Assembly: GCF_014842995.1 (NCBI RefSeq)
Contig: NZ_JACYXL010000002.1
Coordinates: 124,001 to 188,000 of the forward strand
Origin: Rhodanobacter sp. 7MK24
GTDB lineage: Bacteria; Pseudomonadota; Gammaproteobacteria; Xanthomonadales; Rhodanobacteraceae
Direction: 5' to 3'
Length of the DNA stretch: 64,000 nt
Translations under genes and position numbers: made by a program
The notes under the pieces: model-generated
What the model was told of the DNA's origin: nothing
Database searches by the model: none
What the model saw: only the letters and a program-made list of their open reading frames with translations
In this document: positions 54,729-64,000 of the stretch, in pieces
How positions within the stretch are numbered: the first letter of the stretch is position 1
How the letters are laid out: each line of letters starts with the position of its first letter

Positions 54729-55649
54729 ATGCGAGACCTGCCCATGCGCTCCCGTTCCCTTCGTCGCACCCTGCTGCCCCTGCTCGCCGCGCTGGTGCTG
54801 GCCGCCTGCCACAACAAGGACGAAGCCACGCAGGTCGGCGGCAGCACGCCGGAAGCGGCCGTGCAGGGTTCGATCGACCTGCTGAAGGCCGGCGACTTCA
54901 ACGGCCTGTGGAAGCACGTCCTGCCGGCGGCCGACTACGCCACCCTGCGCACCGACTGGAGTCGCCACAACGCAAACCGGCCGCCGGTCAGCGCCACGGA
55001 CAAGGCGCGGTTCAACGCCGCCGTGCAAAAACTCACCGGCCCGGATGCCGAAACCAAGCTCTACGCCGAAGTGCGGCCCAAGCTCGACCAGATGCAGCAG
55101 CAATACAAGGATCAGCTGCCGGTGCTGGTTGCCATGGGTGGCGCTTTCCTGAAGAACAACGTGGCGCAGAACCAGACCCTGGACAGCGAACAGAAAGCAC
55201 AGGCAGACAGCCTGGTCGACGTGCTGACTCCATGGGCGCAGCAGGCACCGTGGTTCGACCAGGCCAGGGCAAAACAGGCCGTGGGCGTACTGGTGGCCAC
55301 CGCGCGCAAGCTCGACCTCAAGAGCCCCGAGCAGCTGCGCAGCATGGATTTCGACACCGCGATGACGCAGTACGCCAGCGGCTATGCCGGCCTCAAGCAG
55401 GCGCTGGCGATATACGGCCTGTCGGTGGACGACGCGCTGGCCTCGACCCGGCTCAGCACCGTTTCCAACCAGAACGGCCGCGCCGTGGTGAAGATCGACT
55501 ACACCCTGCTTGGCAAGCCGCTCTCCGCCGAAACCACCTTGGTGCAGCAGGATGGACGCTGGTACAGCGAATCGCTGGTCGACAACGTGCGCAAAGCACA
55601 CGAGCAGTTGCAGCAGCCGGCGACGACCGGCAGCGCGTCCGCACACTGA
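54729..55649 (+). CDS. Putative lipoprotein of unknown function
   Basis: A 306-residue protein with a lipoprotein signal (LLPLLAALVLAAC, Cys at residue 27). The mature part begins with HNKDEATQVGG and SPEAAVQGSIDLLKAGDFNGLW-like sequence, resembling the DUF4878/NTF2-like lipoproteins in which a small domain starts with an SPEEAVxxxxxALKxGDF motif; the similarity is partial (STPEAAVQGSIDLLKAGDF). The C-terminal part (ARAVVKIDYTLLGK-like) again looks like such a domain. Start may be ATG 54729 or 54744. It precedes plsB by 90 bases; no functional link is known. Confidence 0.72.
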   Translation: MRDLPMRSRSLRRTLLPLLAALVLAACHNKDEATQVGGSTPEAAVQGSIDLLKAGDFNGLWKHVLPAADYATLRTDWSRHNANRPPVSATDKARFNAAVQKLTGPDAETKLYAEVRPKLDQMQQQYKDQLPVLVAMGGAFLKNNVAQNQTLDSEQKAQADSLVDVLTPWAQQAPWFDQARAKQAVGVLVATARKLDLKSPEQLRSMDFDTAMTQYASGYAGLKQALAIYGLSVDDALASTRLSTVSNQNGRAVVKIDYTLLGKPLSAETTLVQQDGRWYSESLVDNVRKAHEQLQQPATTGSASAH

Positions 55650-55740
55650 CGCCGCGGCCTTCCCGCATTTGCCGCGAGAAGAAAATCGCCCCACCACACG
55701 CCCAGGCATGGTTTCATGGGCCAGCCGGTAGAATAAGCGG

Positions 55741-58401
55741 ATGCAGAACATCTCCCACGCGGATCTTTCCCGTCGCCGCGCCCCCTGGTGGTTCCAATTG
55801 GCCGGGCAGCTGTTGCAGCCCTGGGTACGCCTGCGTCGCGACCCGGCCGAACCTGCCACCTTGCTCAAGGCCGGCGTGCCGGTGTGCTACGTGATCGAGC
55901 GCGACGGCTTTTCCGACGCGCTGATTCTCGACCGCGCCTGCCGCGAGGCAGGCTTGCCCAGCCCGCTGCAGCCGCTGGCCGGTACCCGCCGCAAGCGCTC
56001 GGTATTCGCGCTGATGCGTCGCGACGGCTGGCTGTTCGGCCGCAAGCGCCATCGCTCCCCGAACGAACCGCTCGGACAGCTGGTGCATTCGCTGGAGGGC
56101 CTGCCGGATCGCGACATCCAGATCGTGCCGGTGTCGATCTACGTAGGCCGCGCACCGAACCGCGAGTCGGGTTGGTTCAGTGTGCTGTTCTCCGAAAACT
56201 GGGTGATGGTGGGCCGTTTCCGCCGACTGCTGGCGGTGCTGCTGAATGGCCGCGACACCACGGTGCATTTCGCCGAACCGGTATCCCTGCGCGAAGTATT
56301 GGCCGAATCCGGGGAACTGGCGCCGCCACGCTTCGCACGCAAGCTGGCGCGCGTGCTGCGCACCCATTTCCGGCGCATTCGCGCCGCGGTGATCGGACCC
56401 GATCTTTCGCATCGCCGCACGGTGGTGGACGACGTGCTGCGCGCCGAACCGGTGCGCGCGGCGATCGCCGCCACCGCCGTCAAGGAGAAAATCAGCGAGG
56501 CCAAGGCCACGCGCCGCGCACAGAAGATGATGCTGGAGATCGCCGCCGACTATTCGCACCCCGTCGTGCGCTCGGTGTCGTTCCTGCTGTCGAACTTCTG
56601 GAACAAGCTGTACGACGGCATCGCCATGCACCACTTCGACAAGGCCCGCGCCGCCGCGCCTGGCTACGAAGTGGTGTATGTGCCCAGCCACCGCAGCCAC
56701 GCCGACTACCTGCTGCTCTCCTACCAGTTGCACATGTCCGGCGTGGTACCGCCGCACATCGCCGCCGGCGTCAACCTCAACCTGCCGCTGATCGGGCCGA
56801 TCCTGCGCCGCGGCGGCGCCTTCTTCATGCGCCGCACCTTCAAGGGCAACGCGATGTACTCGGTGATCTTCAACGAGTACATGGCGCAGCTGATCGACCG
56901 CGGCGTGCCGATGGAGTACTTCGTCGAAGGCGGCCGTTCGCGCACCGGGCGCCTGCTGGCCCCGCGCGCCGGCTTGCTGGTGATGACGGTTCGCGCCTTC
57001 CTGCGCGCGCCGCGCCGGCCGGTGTTGTTCCAGCCGGTGTACATCGGCTACGAGAAGCTGATGGAAGGCAAGAGCTACGCGGGCGAGCTCAGCGGCCAGC
57101 CCAAGGAGAAGGAAACACTGTTCGCCCTGTTGCGCGGCATCGGCGGCCTGTTCAAGCAGCGCTACGGCCACGTCACGATCAACTTCGGCGAGCCCATCGA
57201 GCTGACCCCGCTGCTGGACGCGGCCAGCAAGGACTGGCGCAGCGCCAGCGCCGACCCCGACGCGCGTCCCGAGTGGCTGGGCGGCGCCGTCGACCAGCTG
57301 GCCGAGCGCATTCAGGTCAACGTCAATCGCGCCGCCGACGTCAATCCGATCAACCTGCTCGCGCTTACCCTGCTGGCCACGCCCAAGCACGCGATGGCCG
57401 AGAACGACCTGCTCGCGCAGCTCGAACTCACCAAGTCGCTGCTGCTGGAGCTGCCCTACTCCGACCGCGTCACCATCACGCCGATGGATCCCGCCGGCAT
57501 CATCGCCTACGGCGAGCAGATGGGCTGGATCCGCCGCATCAAGCACCCGCTGGGCGACGTGCTGGACGTGGAGGCCGAGCAGGCGGTGCTGCTCAGCTAC
57601 TTCCGCAATAACGTGCTGCACCTGGTCGCCGTCGCGGCGTGGGTGGCCTGCTGCTTCCTCAACAACCGCCGCGTATCGCCCGCCTCGGTGCAGCGGCTGG
57701 GCCGCGTCATCTACCCGTTCCTGCAGGGCGAGCTGTTCCTCGCCTGGGACGAGGAAGGCTTCGCCGCGCAGTTGCGGGCCACCATCGATTTCTTCGTGCG
57801 CCGCGGATTGCTCGAAACCACCAGCGACGGCAACCTGCTGGAACGCGCGCCGGGCCAGGACGACAGCGCCTACCAACTGCGCATCATCGCGCGCAGCCTG
57901 ATCCAGGCCTTCGAACGCTACTACATCGCGCTGGCCGCGCTGGCCAAGCACGGGCCGCACGCGCTCACCGCCGCCGAGCTGGAGAACACCTGCACGCTCA
58001 CCGCGCAGCGGCTCTCCCTGCTCAACGAGCTCAACGCACCGGAGTTCTTCGACAAGGCCTTGTTCCGCGGCTTCATCCAGAAGCTGCGCGAGCGCCGCGT
58101 GGTGTGGACGGACGATGCCGGCAAGCTCGATTTCGACAACGCGCTGGACGAGATGGTGCGCGATTCCCGCGTGATCCTCTCACGCGAGATGCGCCACTCC
58201 ATCCTGAAGGTCACGCCGGGCGGCGAGCGCGACCTTGCTGCCGAGGAGGCCGCACCCGTATCCGCGCCGCCCGTCGATGCCGCCACGGAACTGCACCAGC
58301 GCCACGTGGAAACCGAACACGCGAGCCATCGCACTCACCACGACGAGAGCGCTCCGAACGCAGACGAAACCGAAGGTTCGCAGCGCGACCTGCCGCTGTG
58401 A
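55741..58401 (+). CDS. plsB: Glycerol-3-phosphate 1-O-acyltransferase
   Basis: Transfers an acyl chain from acyl-ACP or acyl-CoA to position 1 of sn-glycerol 3-phosphate, the first step of phospholipid synthesis, at the inner membrane. The 886-residue length fits PlsB. The catalytic HX4D motif is [15 protein letters not shown]. Further acyltransferase motifs are [28 protein letters not shown] and [16 protein letters not shown]. The C-terminus ends in a hydrophilic His/Glu-rich tail of about 60 residues. ubiE follows 28 bases later. Confidence 0.95.
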   Translation: MQNISHADLSRRRAPWWFQLAGQLLQPWVRLRRDPAEPATLLKAGVPVCYVIERDGFSDALILDRACREAGLPSPLQPLAGTRRKRSVFALMRRDGWLFGRKRHRSPNEPLGQLVHSLEGLPDRDIQIVPVSIYVGRAPNRESGWFSVLFSENWVMVGRFRRLLAVLLNGRDTTVHFAEPVSLREVLAESGELAPPRFARKLARVLRTHFRRIRAAVIGPDLSHRRTVVDDVLRAEPVRAAIAATAVKEKISEAKATRRAQKMMLEIAADYSHPVVRSVSFLLSNFWNKLYDGIAMHHFDKARAAAPGYEVVYVPSHRSHADYLLLSYQLHMSGVVPPHIAAGVNLNLPLIGPILRRGGAFFMRRTFKGNAMYSVIFNEYMAQLIDRGVPMEYFVEGGRSRTGRLLAPRAGLLVMTVRAFLRAPRRPVLFQPVYIGYEKLMEGKSYAGELSGQPKEKETLFALLRGIGGLFKQRYGHVTINFGEPIELTPLLDAASKDWRSASADPDARPEWLGGAVDQLAERIQVNVNRAADVNPINLLALTLLATPKHAMAENDLLAQLELTKSLLLELPYSDRVTITPMDPAGIIAYGEQMGWIRRIKHPLGDVLDVEAEQAVLLSYFRNNVLHLVAVAAWVACCFLNNRRVSPASVQRLGRVIYPFLQGELFLAWDEEGFAAQLRATIDFFVRRGLLETTSDGNLLERAPGQDDSAYQLRIIARSLIQAFERYYIALAALAKHGPHALTAAELENTCTLTAQRLSLLNELNAPEFFDKALFRGFIQKLRERRVVWTDDAGKLDFDNALDEMVRDSRVILSREMRHSILKVTPGGERDLAAEEAAPVSAPPVDAATELHQRHVETEHASHRTHHDESAPNADETEGSQRDLPL

Positions 58402-58429
58402 TGTCCCCTCTCTACCATTGCGCGACGCC

Positions 58430-59179
58430 ATGAACGAACAGCCCACCACCCATTTCGGTTTCCGCGACGTGCCCGTCGCCGACAAGCAGAAGCTGGTCGG
58501 CGAGGTGTTCACCTCGGTCGCCCGCAGCTACGACCTGATGAACGACCTGATGTCGTTCGGCGTCCATCGCCTGTGGAAGCGCCATTTCGTCGCGATCAGC
58601 GGCGTGCGCAAGGGCGACCGCGTGCTGGACCTGGCCGGGGGCACCGGCGACATCGCCGCGTTGCTCAAGCCCGTGGTGGGCGAGCAGGGCGAGGTCGTCG
58701 TCGGCGACATCAACGCCGCCATGCTCGGCGTGGGCCGCGACCGCCTTACCGACCGCGGCCTCGTCGCCGGCCTGCGCTGGGCGCAGTTGAACGCCGAATG
58801 CCTGCCCTTCCCCGACAACAGCTTCGACGCCGTGACCATGGCCTTCGGCCTGCGCAACGTCACCGACAAGGACAAGGCGCTGGCCGACATCTGCCGCGTG
58901 CTCAAGCCGGGTGGCCGTGCGCTGGTGCTGGAGTTCTCGCGCGTGCAGAACGAACTGTTCGGCAAGCTTTACGACTTCCACTCGTTCAAGGTGCTGCCCA
59001 GGCTCGGCCAGCTGTTCGCCGGCGACGCCGACAGCTACCAGTACCTCGCCGAATCCATCCGCAAGCATCCCGACCAGCAGACGCTCAAGGGCATGATGGA
59101 ACGCGCCGGCTTCGGCCGCGTGGAAGTGCGCAACCTCTCCAACGGCATCGTGGCGATCCACCGGGCGTACAAGTTCTGA
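58430..59179 (+). CDS. ubiE: Ubiquinone/menaquinone C-methyltransferase
   Basis: A SAM-dependent methyltransferase of 249 residues that methylates carbon 2 of the quinone precursor. SAM motif I is [15 protein letters not shown]; post-motifs include [22 protein letters not shown] and [17 protein letters not shown]. The N-terminal [36 protein letters not shown] is a signature of UbiE. It sits 28 bases after plsB, so the two may share a transcript. Confidence 0.96.
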   Translation: MNEQPTTHFGFRDVPVADKQKLVGEVFTSVARSYDLMNDLMSFGVHRLWKRHFVAISGVRKGDRVLDLAGGTGDIAALLKPVVGEQGEVVVGDINAAMLGVGRDRLTDRGLVAGLRWAQLNAECLPFPDNSFDAVTMAFGLRNVTDKDKALADICRVLKPGGRALVLEFSRVQNELFGKLYDFHSFKVLPRLGQLFAGDADSYQYLAESIRKHPDQQTLKGMMERAGFGRVEVRNLSNGIVAIHRAYKF

Positions 59180-59237
59180 ACCGCGATCCGTAGCCCACGC
59201 AGCAACGCAGCGACGTCGAGCGAAAGGAAGTGACCCG

Positions 59238-59945
59238 ATGAGCAACAACGCCACGCAACTCGAGCGCCTGACCTTCTTTTCCGACGCCGTGTTCGCCATC
59301 GCGATCACGCTGCTGGTCATCGAGATACACGTACCCCATCTCGGCGTGACCGACGACCGGGCATTTCTCGCCGCGCTCGCCGCCCTGTGCCCGAGCATTT
59401 TCGGATTCGTCCTGAGTTTCCTGGTAATCGGCGCGCTATGGGCGGCGCATCACCGGGTGTTCGGCATGCTGGCCGGCTATGGCAGCGGCGTGATGCTGCC
59501 GAACATGCTGCAGTTGATGGTGATCGCCTTCATGCCGTTTGCCACGGCATTGATGAGCGCGAACCCGCAGTCCCGGGTAGCGGAGATGTTCTACGCGGCA
59601 ACGCTGCTGCTGGTCGCATTGACCCAGCGCTGGCTGTTCGGCTGCGCACTGCAGGCAGCATGCCTGCAGCCGAAGCTGGGCCCCGTGGACGTCGCCAGCG
59701 CGCTGGGGCGCGCCTGGGGCTTGCCCGTGGCAGCGGGACTGTCGCTTGCACTGGCATGGTTCATCCCTGCATGGAACAACCTCGCGCTGCTGGGTATTCC
59801 GCTGTTGACGCGGCTGTTTGCGCATCTCGCCCGCGTCCGGGCGGAAAATTCACGGATGGTGCCGACCGGGGGCGACCCCGAGGCGCCCATCGCGCAAGGC
59901 ATCCCACCGCATGAACCCGTCGCCGCCCCCGATGCCATCGCGTAG
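59238..59945 (+). CDS. TMEM175-family potassium channel-like protein
   Basis: A 235-residue membrane protein with the family's defining first helix RLTFFSDAVFAIAITLLVIEI (FSD motif that lines the pore) and about six helices in total, e.g. VLSFLVIGALWAAHHRVFGML and LQLMVIAFMPFATALM. Bacterial TMEM175 proteins form tetrameric K+ leak channels. The C-terminal tail (PTGGDPEAPIAQGIPPHEPVAA) is hydrophilic. AAGGAAG precedes the ATG. The next gene overlaps its end by 35 bases. Confidence 0.87.
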   Translation: MSNNATQLERLTFFSDAVFAIAITLLVIEIHVPHLGVTDDRAFLAALAALCPSIFGFVLSFLVIGALWAAHHRVFGMLAGYGSGVMLPNMLQLMVIAFMPFATALMSANPQSRVAEMFYAATLLLVALTQRWLFGCALQAACLQPKLGPVDVASALGRAWGLPVAAGLSLALAWFIPAWNNLALLGIPLLTRLFAHLARVRAENSRMVPTGGDPEAPIAQGIPPHEPVAAPDAIA

Positions 59946-60597
59946 CCCGTTCGCCGCGGCCACCGCCCTGCTGGGGTGGTTCGCGCTCGCATTGCAACTG
60001 TGGCTGTCGATCCAGCTGACGGTAGCGAACGGGCAAGGTGCGCTGGCCGGGGTGTGGATCTATCTCGATTACTTCACCATCCTCACGAACATGCTGGTGG
60101 CGATGGCGCTGACGGCGGCCGCACGTGGGCCGCACGGAGCGGCCAGCCGCTTCTTCGCTCGCCCCGACGTGCAGACCGCCGCCGCGATGAGCATCATCAT
60201 CGTCGCGCTGGTCTACAACCTGATGCTGCGCCAGCTGTGGCAGCCGCACGGCTGGCAGATCGTGGCCGACAACATGCTGCACGTGGCGATGCCGGCATTG
60301 TTCCTGCTGCATTGGTGGCTGGCGGTACCGAAGGAAACGCTGCGCTGGCCGCAGGCATTCGCCTGGCAGGCTTACCCGGCCGCGTACTTCATCTACGTGC
60401 TGATGCGTGGCGCGGCGGATGGCCGCTACCCGTATCCGTTCCTCGACGTCGGCGCGCTGGGCTACCTGCGCGTGCTGGTCAACGCCTGCGCAGTGCTGCT
60501 GGCATTCGTCGTGGTCGCTCTGATGCTGATCGCGCTGGGACGCTGGCAGGCACGACGATCCGCGCAAGCACCAACCTCGCGGCCAGGGCAGCCCTGA
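59911..60597 (+). CDS. Pr6Pr-family membrane protein
   Basis: A 228-residue protein with about six hydrophobic helices. Segments such as LDYFTILTNMLVAMAL, ADNMLHVAMPALFLLHW and AYPAAYFIYVLMRGAADG with RYPYPFLDV match the Pr6Pr membrane family from memory; its function is unknown, although the fold may be rhodopsin-like. The start at 59911 overlaps the TMEM175 gene by 35 bases; ATG 59932 is an alternative. Both genes are probably co-transcribed. Confidence 0.75.
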   Translation: MNPSPPPMPSRSPFAAATALLGWFALALQLWLSIQLTVANGQGALAGVWIYLDYFTILTNMLVAMALTAAARGPHGAASRFFARPDVQTAAAMSIIIVALVYNLMLRQLWQPHGWQIVADNMLHVAMPALFLLHWWLAVPKETLRWPQAFAWQAYPAAYFIYVLMRGAADGRYPYPFLDVGALGYLRVLVNACAVLLAFVVVALMLIALGRWQARRSAQAPTSRPGQP

Positions 60598-60609
60598 CCG
60601 CGAGGCAGC

Positions 60610-61302
60610 TCAACCCGCCGTACGCAGATCCTGCAGCCACGTGCCCGCACGACGCACTTCGTCCTCGTGCTCGGGATCGCGCCACGATTCCACCAGCGCC
60701 GCCTCGTACCACTCGCGCATCGCGGGCAAATCGAGCAAGCGCTGCGCATAAGCCATCGATGCCGTGCCAAGCTGCAAGCCATAGCTCTGGATGCGGAATG
60801 CCACCGGCGCGAAGAACGCATCGACCGTGCTGAACTCCGCACCGGCGAGGAAGGGACCACCGAAGCGCGCCAACCCTTCGTTCCACAGCTCGTCGAGGCG
60901 GGCCAGATCCTTGCGCAGCGCATCGCTCGGCGCATCCACGCGCACGCGAACGCCGCAGTTCATCGTGCAGGTACTGCGCAGGGCGGCGAAGCCGGAATGC
61001 ATTTCGGCGGCGGCGCAGCGCGCCCATGCACGCGCCTGCGGATCGTGCGGCCAGACACCGGCGTGCCGTTCGGCGAGATATTCGGCAATCGCCAGCGAAT
61101 CCCACACCACAGTGTCGTCATCGCGCAGGCAGGGCACTTTTCCGGTGGGAGAGAACGCGCGGAACGTCGTCCAGTTCGCGCCGGCGCCACCGTCGAAAGG
61201 CACCAGCTTTTCCGCGAACGCGATGCCGCGCTCGCGCAGCAGCACCCACGGCCGCAACGACCACGAGGAGTAGTTCTTGTTGGCGATGTAGAGCTCGTAC
61301 AC
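60610..61302 (-). CDS. Glutathione S-transferase family protein
   Basis: A 230-residue cytosolic GST with an N-terminal thioredoxin-like domain (LYIANKNYSSWSLRPWVLL; catalytic Ser expected in NYSSWS) including SPTGKVPCLRDDDTVVWDSLAIAEYL, where the cis-Pro binds glutathione. The helical C-terminal domain starts near residue 90. The SSWSxRxW motif marks the zeta/maleylacetoacetate isomerase-like group. The start is GTG, with GAGGAG 7 bases upstream. Substrate unknown. Confidence 0.9.
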   Translation of the reverse strand: MYELYIANKNYSSWSLRPWVLLRERGIAFAEKLVPFDGGAGANWTTFRAFSPTGKVPCLRDDDTVVWDSLAIAEYLAERHAGVWPHDPQARAWARCAAAEMHSGFAALRSTCTMNCGVRVRVDAPSDALRKDLARLDELWNEGLARFGGPFLAGAEFSTVDAFFAPVAFRIQSYGLQLGTASMAYAQRLLDLPAMREWYEAALVESWRDPEHEDEVRRAGTWLQDLRTAG

Positions 61303-61356
61303 GTTGCACTCCTCGGTGGATGGTCTGGACGATACGGCTGGTGCCGCAAGGCATGA

Positions 61357-62193
61357 CTACATCAGCCGCGCCCTGCCGGAGACGCGAATGGAGCTGCCCG
61401 GCTCCGCTGGGATCTCGGCTCTGAGTCGCGAGGGGCAGCCCATGTCCACTCCCTGCAGCACCTCGATGTCGCCACCGTGCGGCCAGCCGAGGTCGCGCAG
61501 GTAGCCGGCGAAGGCCGCGGTCGCGGCACCCGTGGCGGGATCTTCGTAGACACCACCGGAGGCGAAGGGATTGCGGGTGTGGAAACGCCGCGGTGTCTCC
61601 GCATGGGCGAGCAGGATGGTGACCAGCCCGGCACGGCGCATCAAGGCGCGGCCGGCGTCCAGTTCGTAGGCCATCGACGCCAATGCTTCGCGGCTGCGCA
61701 AAGCCAGCGCCAGATGATCCGCGCCACCGTGGACCAGCGCGGACGGCAAACGCGGGTCGAGATCCGCACGGGTGTAGCCGAACAGTGCCAGCGCCTCGTC
61801 CACCAGCGCCTGCGGCGCGGGTGCGCTGCGCGTCGGCGGCGATTGCAGCGCCGCGCTCAGCACTCCGCCCGTGCTGCAGCCCTCGACGGTGATCTTCGCC
61901 TCGTTGAGGATCAACGCGAACACACCGTCACCCTGCGCGAGCGCCAAGGCCGCGCCCAGCGCGATGGTGGCGTGGCCGCAGAACGGCACCTCGGATTCGG
62001 GCGAGAAATAACGCACCCGCCAGCCATCGTCCTGGCGCGCGGCAAAGGCGGTTTCCGAAAAGCCGACCTCGGCGGCGATCCGCTGCATCGTCGCCGCGTC
62101 CGGCAATGCATCGGCAATCAGCACGCCGGCGGGATTGCCGCCGCCATCGCCATCGGCGAAGGCCGCGATGCGCATGACCTCGGCGCCGCTCAT
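61357..62193 (-). CDS. PhzF-family isomerase/epimerase
   Basis: A 278-residue protein of the PhzF phenazine-biosynthesis-like fold, a two-domain diaminopimelate-epimerase-like barrel. The start RIAAFADGDGGGNPAGVLIAD carries the DxFxxGNPxxV motif, EVGFSETAFA holds the catalytic Glu, and FCGHATIALGAALAL plus EDPATGAATAAFAGYL complete the active site. No other phenazine genes are nearby, so a different isomerase reaction is likely. ATGA overlap couples it to the transporter gene. Confidence 0.9.
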   Translation of the reverse strand: MSGAEVMRIAAFADGDGGGNPAGVLIADALPDAATMQRIAAEVGFSETAFAARQDDGWRVRYFSPESEVPFCGHATIALGAALALAQGDGVFALILNEAKITVEGCSTGGVLSAALQSPPTRSAPAPQALVDEALALFGYTRADLDPRLPSALVHGGADHLALALRSREALASMAYELDAGRALMRRAGLVTILLAHAETPRRFHTRNPFASGGVYEDPATGAATAAFAGYLRDLGWPHGGDIEVLQGVDMGCPSRLRAEIPAEPGSSIRVSGRARLM

Positions 62194-63101
62194 GCCGGCT
62201 CCGAAGCGGCAACCGGCGCGGGCACCGCCCGGCGCCGCGCATTCGCCAGCACCACGCCACCGATCACGATGGCGCCGCCTACCAGCACCATTGCGCCGGG
62301 CACTTCGCCCAGCCACACCCAGCCGATCAGGATGGCGATGGGCGGCGAGAGATAGATGAAGCTGGACACGCGCGAGGCGCTGGCGCGATGCACCGCCACG
62401 TTCCACGCCAGGTAGCCGATGAAGCTCGGCGCGATGCCCAGCCACAGCAGCGCGGCGATATGCGACCACGGCGCCGCTGCCAACGCCCGTGGCAGACCGC
62501 CCGCGAAGGGCAGGCAACCCAGCGTGCCGGCAAAGAAGGTGAAAGCGGTGACCGCCAGCGTGCTGGAGCGCGCGAACAGCGGCTTCTGCCCCACGAAATA
62601 GATCGCCGAGGCCAGCACGCACACCAGCACCAGCAGTGCCTTCGGGTCGGCTTCCACTTTCTGGCCGCTGGCCAGCACCACCAGCACCGTGCCGATCAGC
62701 GCGATGGCTAGACCGATCCAGGTGCGCAGGCTCAGGCGCTCGCGCAGCCAGAGTGCCGACAACGCCGCGGTCGCCGCGGGCACCAGGCAGATGATGATGG
62801 ACGCGGTACCGCTGGCTATGCGTGTTTCCGCCCAGTTGAGGCAGACGTGGTACGTCGTGAGCCCGATCAGCCCCAGCACGAACAGCTGCGGCCAGTCGCG
62901 CCGTGCCGGCAGCGATACGCGCTTCACCGCCAGCAGCGCGGCAAAGCACAGCGAGCCGATGGCGAGTCGCGAGAACGCCACCTCGCCGGGCGTGAACGAA
63001 GCCAGCGCGTAGGCGATTGCCGCATAGGCGGACGACCAGGTAATCAGCGCAATGGCGATGCAGATCAGGGCGCGGGTATCGAGGCGCTCGGTGGCGCTCA
63101 T
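62190..63101 (-). CDS. EamA/DMT-family membrane transporter
   Basis: A 303-residue inner-membrane exporter with ten helices arranged as two EamA repeats: repeat 1 with SSAYAAIAYALASFTPGEVAFSRLAIGSL and LNWAETRIASGTASIIICLVPAATAALS; repeat 2 ends with ILIGWVWLGEVPGAMVLVGGAIVIGGVVL. Members export amino acids or metabolites. The ATG at 63101 is preferred (AGGA 10 bases upstream) over TTG 63119. It is the first gene of an operon with PhzF and divergent from the Lrp-type regulator, its likely controller. Confidence 0.92.
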   Translation of the reverse strand: MSATERLDTRALICIAIALITWSSAYAAIAYALASFTPGEVAFSRLAIGSLCFAALLAVKRVSLPARRDWPQLFVLGLIGLTTYHVCLNWAETRIASGTASIIICLVPAATAALSALWLRERLSLRTWIGLAIALIGTVLVVLASGQKVEADPKALLVLVCVLASAIYFVGQKPLFARSSTLAVTAFTFFAGTLGCLPFAGGLPRALAAAPWSHIAALLWLGIAPSFIGYLAWNVAVHRASASRVSSFIYLSPPIAILIGWVWLGEVPGAMVLVGGAIVIGGVVLANARRRAVPAPVAASEPA

Positions 63102-63162
63102 GGGTGAAAGTTCCTGCAATGGGGAGTGCGCATCCTAGTCTTGCCGGCGATGCCGCGGAATA

Positions 63163-63720
63163 ATGCATCGACAGGCCACCACGATGTTTCGCCGTCGATC
63201 GAAACAAAAACCGGAGCATGCCGCCTTGGAATCGAAACCCGAACTGGACGCCAAGGACTGGCAGTTGCTGGAAGCCCTGCAGCGCGACGCGCGGCTGGGC
63301 TACGCCGAGCTGGGCCGCAAGGTGAAGCTCTCCGCGCCAGCCGTGGCCGAACGCGTGAAGCGGCTGGAGGATGCCGGCGTGATCAGCGGCTACCGCGCCG
63401 TGGTGGAACCGAAGCGGCTGGGCTATCGCATCGAGGCGATGGTGCGGCTGCGCTGCGACGGCGGCATCTGCGCGCGCATCGGACCGATCGTCGCCGACAT
63501 CCCCGAAGTGCTGGATTGCCGCCGCCTGGCCGGCGAGGATTCCGCCCTCCTGCGCGTGGTGGCGATGTCCATCAACCACCTCGAAAGCGTGCTCGACCGC
63601 CTGCTGAAGATCCACTCCAGCATCAGCACCACCACCCTGGTCGTGCTGCAGGCGCCGCACGCCAACCGTGCGGTCACCCGCGCGATGTGGGATGCCGCGC
63701 GCAAGCTGCCGTTGGATTGA
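63163..63720 (+). CDS. Lrp/AsnC-family transcriptional regulator
   Basis: A 185-residue regulator with an N-terminal helix-turn-helix (LDAKDWQLLEALQRDARLGYAELGRKVKLSAPAVAERVKRLEDAGVI) and a RAM effector domain (about 95-180) with the ACT-like fold. The Lrp family responds to amino acids. The divergent DMT transporter gene starts 61 bases away, a typical Lrp/exporter pair, suggesting control of amino-acid export. Start is ATG 63163 or 63184; the first residues are basic and not conserved. Confidence 0.92.
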   Translation: MHRQATTMFRRRSKQKPEHAALESKPELDAKDWQLLEALQRDARLGYAELGRKVKLSAPAVAERVKRLEDAGVISGYRAVVEPKRLGYRIEAMVRLRCDGGICARIGPIVADIPEVLDCRRLAGEDSALLRVVAMSINHLESVLDRLLKIHSSISTTTLVVLQAPHANRAVTRAMWDAARKLPLD

Positions 63721-63826
63721 ATAACTGCAGGAGGTTGTGTCACGCATCGCACATCCCACGTGTGCAAGACCACACGTCCCGTCGGGCGGGCATACTCTTC
63801 AACTTGATATCCACGAGCGAATCGCC

Positions 63827-64000
63827 ATGACCGAGAAGCTGCCGCCTTCCGCACCTTCCGACACCAACGACGCGCCTGCCGATCCGGCCAGGCGCAAGCT
63901 GCTGGGTGGCATTGCGCTGGCCGGCGCCGCGCTGGCCGTGGGCGGCCGCCAGGCCTCCGCGAGCGGACACGGCGCCATTGCCGCTGGTACGGCCGACGAG
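63827..64000 (+). CDS. N-terminus of a Tat-exported protein, cut by the window end
   Basis: The first 58 residues are visible. A hydrophilic leader (TEKLPPSAPSDTNDAPADPA) is followed by a twin-arginine signal, RRKLLGGIALAGAALAVGG, and then ASASGHGAIAAG. The protein is thus folded in the cytosol, perhaps around a cofactor, and exported by Tat. Possible families include peroxidases and multicopper or molybdenum enzymes; the visible part cannot decide. Confidence 0.65.
   Translation, partial: MTEKLPPSAPSDTNDAPADPARRKLLGGIALAGAALAVGGRQASASGHGAIAAGTADE

Noticed and set aside
55714-57960. Long minus-strand open frame opposite plsB
   Set aside because: Antisense shadow of plsB, which carries all acyltransferase motifs.
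61357-63759. An 800-residue frame containing PhzF
   Set aside because: Only the last 278 residues are PhzF. The rest is read across the EamA and Lrp genes in the wrong frame.

Overview
The window is about two-thirds G+C and carries a gammaproteobacterial gene set. Gene content (secB-gpsA, rpmB-rpmG, hemB without zinc cysteines, a long plsB, a secreted glutaminyl cyclase, a sedolisin peptidase, a TonB-dependent receptor with a Gln/Ser-rich linker, DUF3016 and TMEM175 proteins) points to the Xanthomonadales, most likely the Rhodanobacteraceae (Rhodanobacter/Dyella/Frateuria group). That placement is an inference from gene families, not from a marker search. I see no rRNA, tRNA, CRISPR array, phage or transposase gene.

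Layout. 1-14.5 kb: a very long ankyrin-repeat protein cut by the window edge, a heptosyltransferase-like glycosyltransferase, a Kef-type K+/H+ antiporter, a secreted glutaminyl cyclase, and a LysR regulator divergent from a carboxymuconolactone decarboxylase/DUF4865/tautomerase operon. Then come a secreted esterase, an acyltransferase-3 membrane protein, and a small accessory block (TetR, tautomerase-like protein, cupin) that lies between hemB and a decayed extra copy of the hemB 3' end. 14.5-22.9 kb: sedolisin, glucokinase plus a HAD phosphatase, an NdvA/MsbA-type exporter, a TetR-cytochrome P450 pair and a lipoprotein. 22.9-32.1 kb: the most unusual region. A small secreted two-cysteine peptide is followed by a four-gene export operon (ATPase, tandem-fused double adaptor, lipoprotein adaptor, MacB/FtsX-like permease). 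The operon sits between an intact SNF2 helicase gene and an internally deleted extra copy of that helicase's 3' end. 32.3-47.5 kb: housekeeping genes (gpsA, secB, rpmB, rpmG, a desaturase, a Gld-type ABC cluster, mutM, nitroreductase, thymidine kinase, Rep-like helicase). 47.5-64 kb: TPR-sulfotransferase, TonB receptor, AI-2E-type permease, class C acid phosphatase lipoprotein, plsB, ubiE, small membrane proteins, GST, a DMT exporter/PhzF pair divergent from an Lrp-type regulator, and the start of a Tat-exported protein.

How genes work together. Several tight operons are visible from ATGA or GTGA overlaps: the peptide-export operon, TetR-P450, the Gld-type ABC operon running into mutM, CMD-DUF4865-tautomerase, and EamA-PhzF. 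Each local regulator (LysR, two TetR) faces or leads its presumed target, with palindromes in the intergenic space.

The main pattern is that two separate accessory blocks each lie just downstream of a core minus-strand gene (hemB; SNF2 helicase) and each ends at a directly repeated, decayed copy of that gene's 3' end. The helicase copy is about 95% identical over its first part by hand alignment. The hemB copy is about 80% identical and broken. This looks like two independent gains of DNA by recombination at gene 3' ends, of different age, without any integrase in view.
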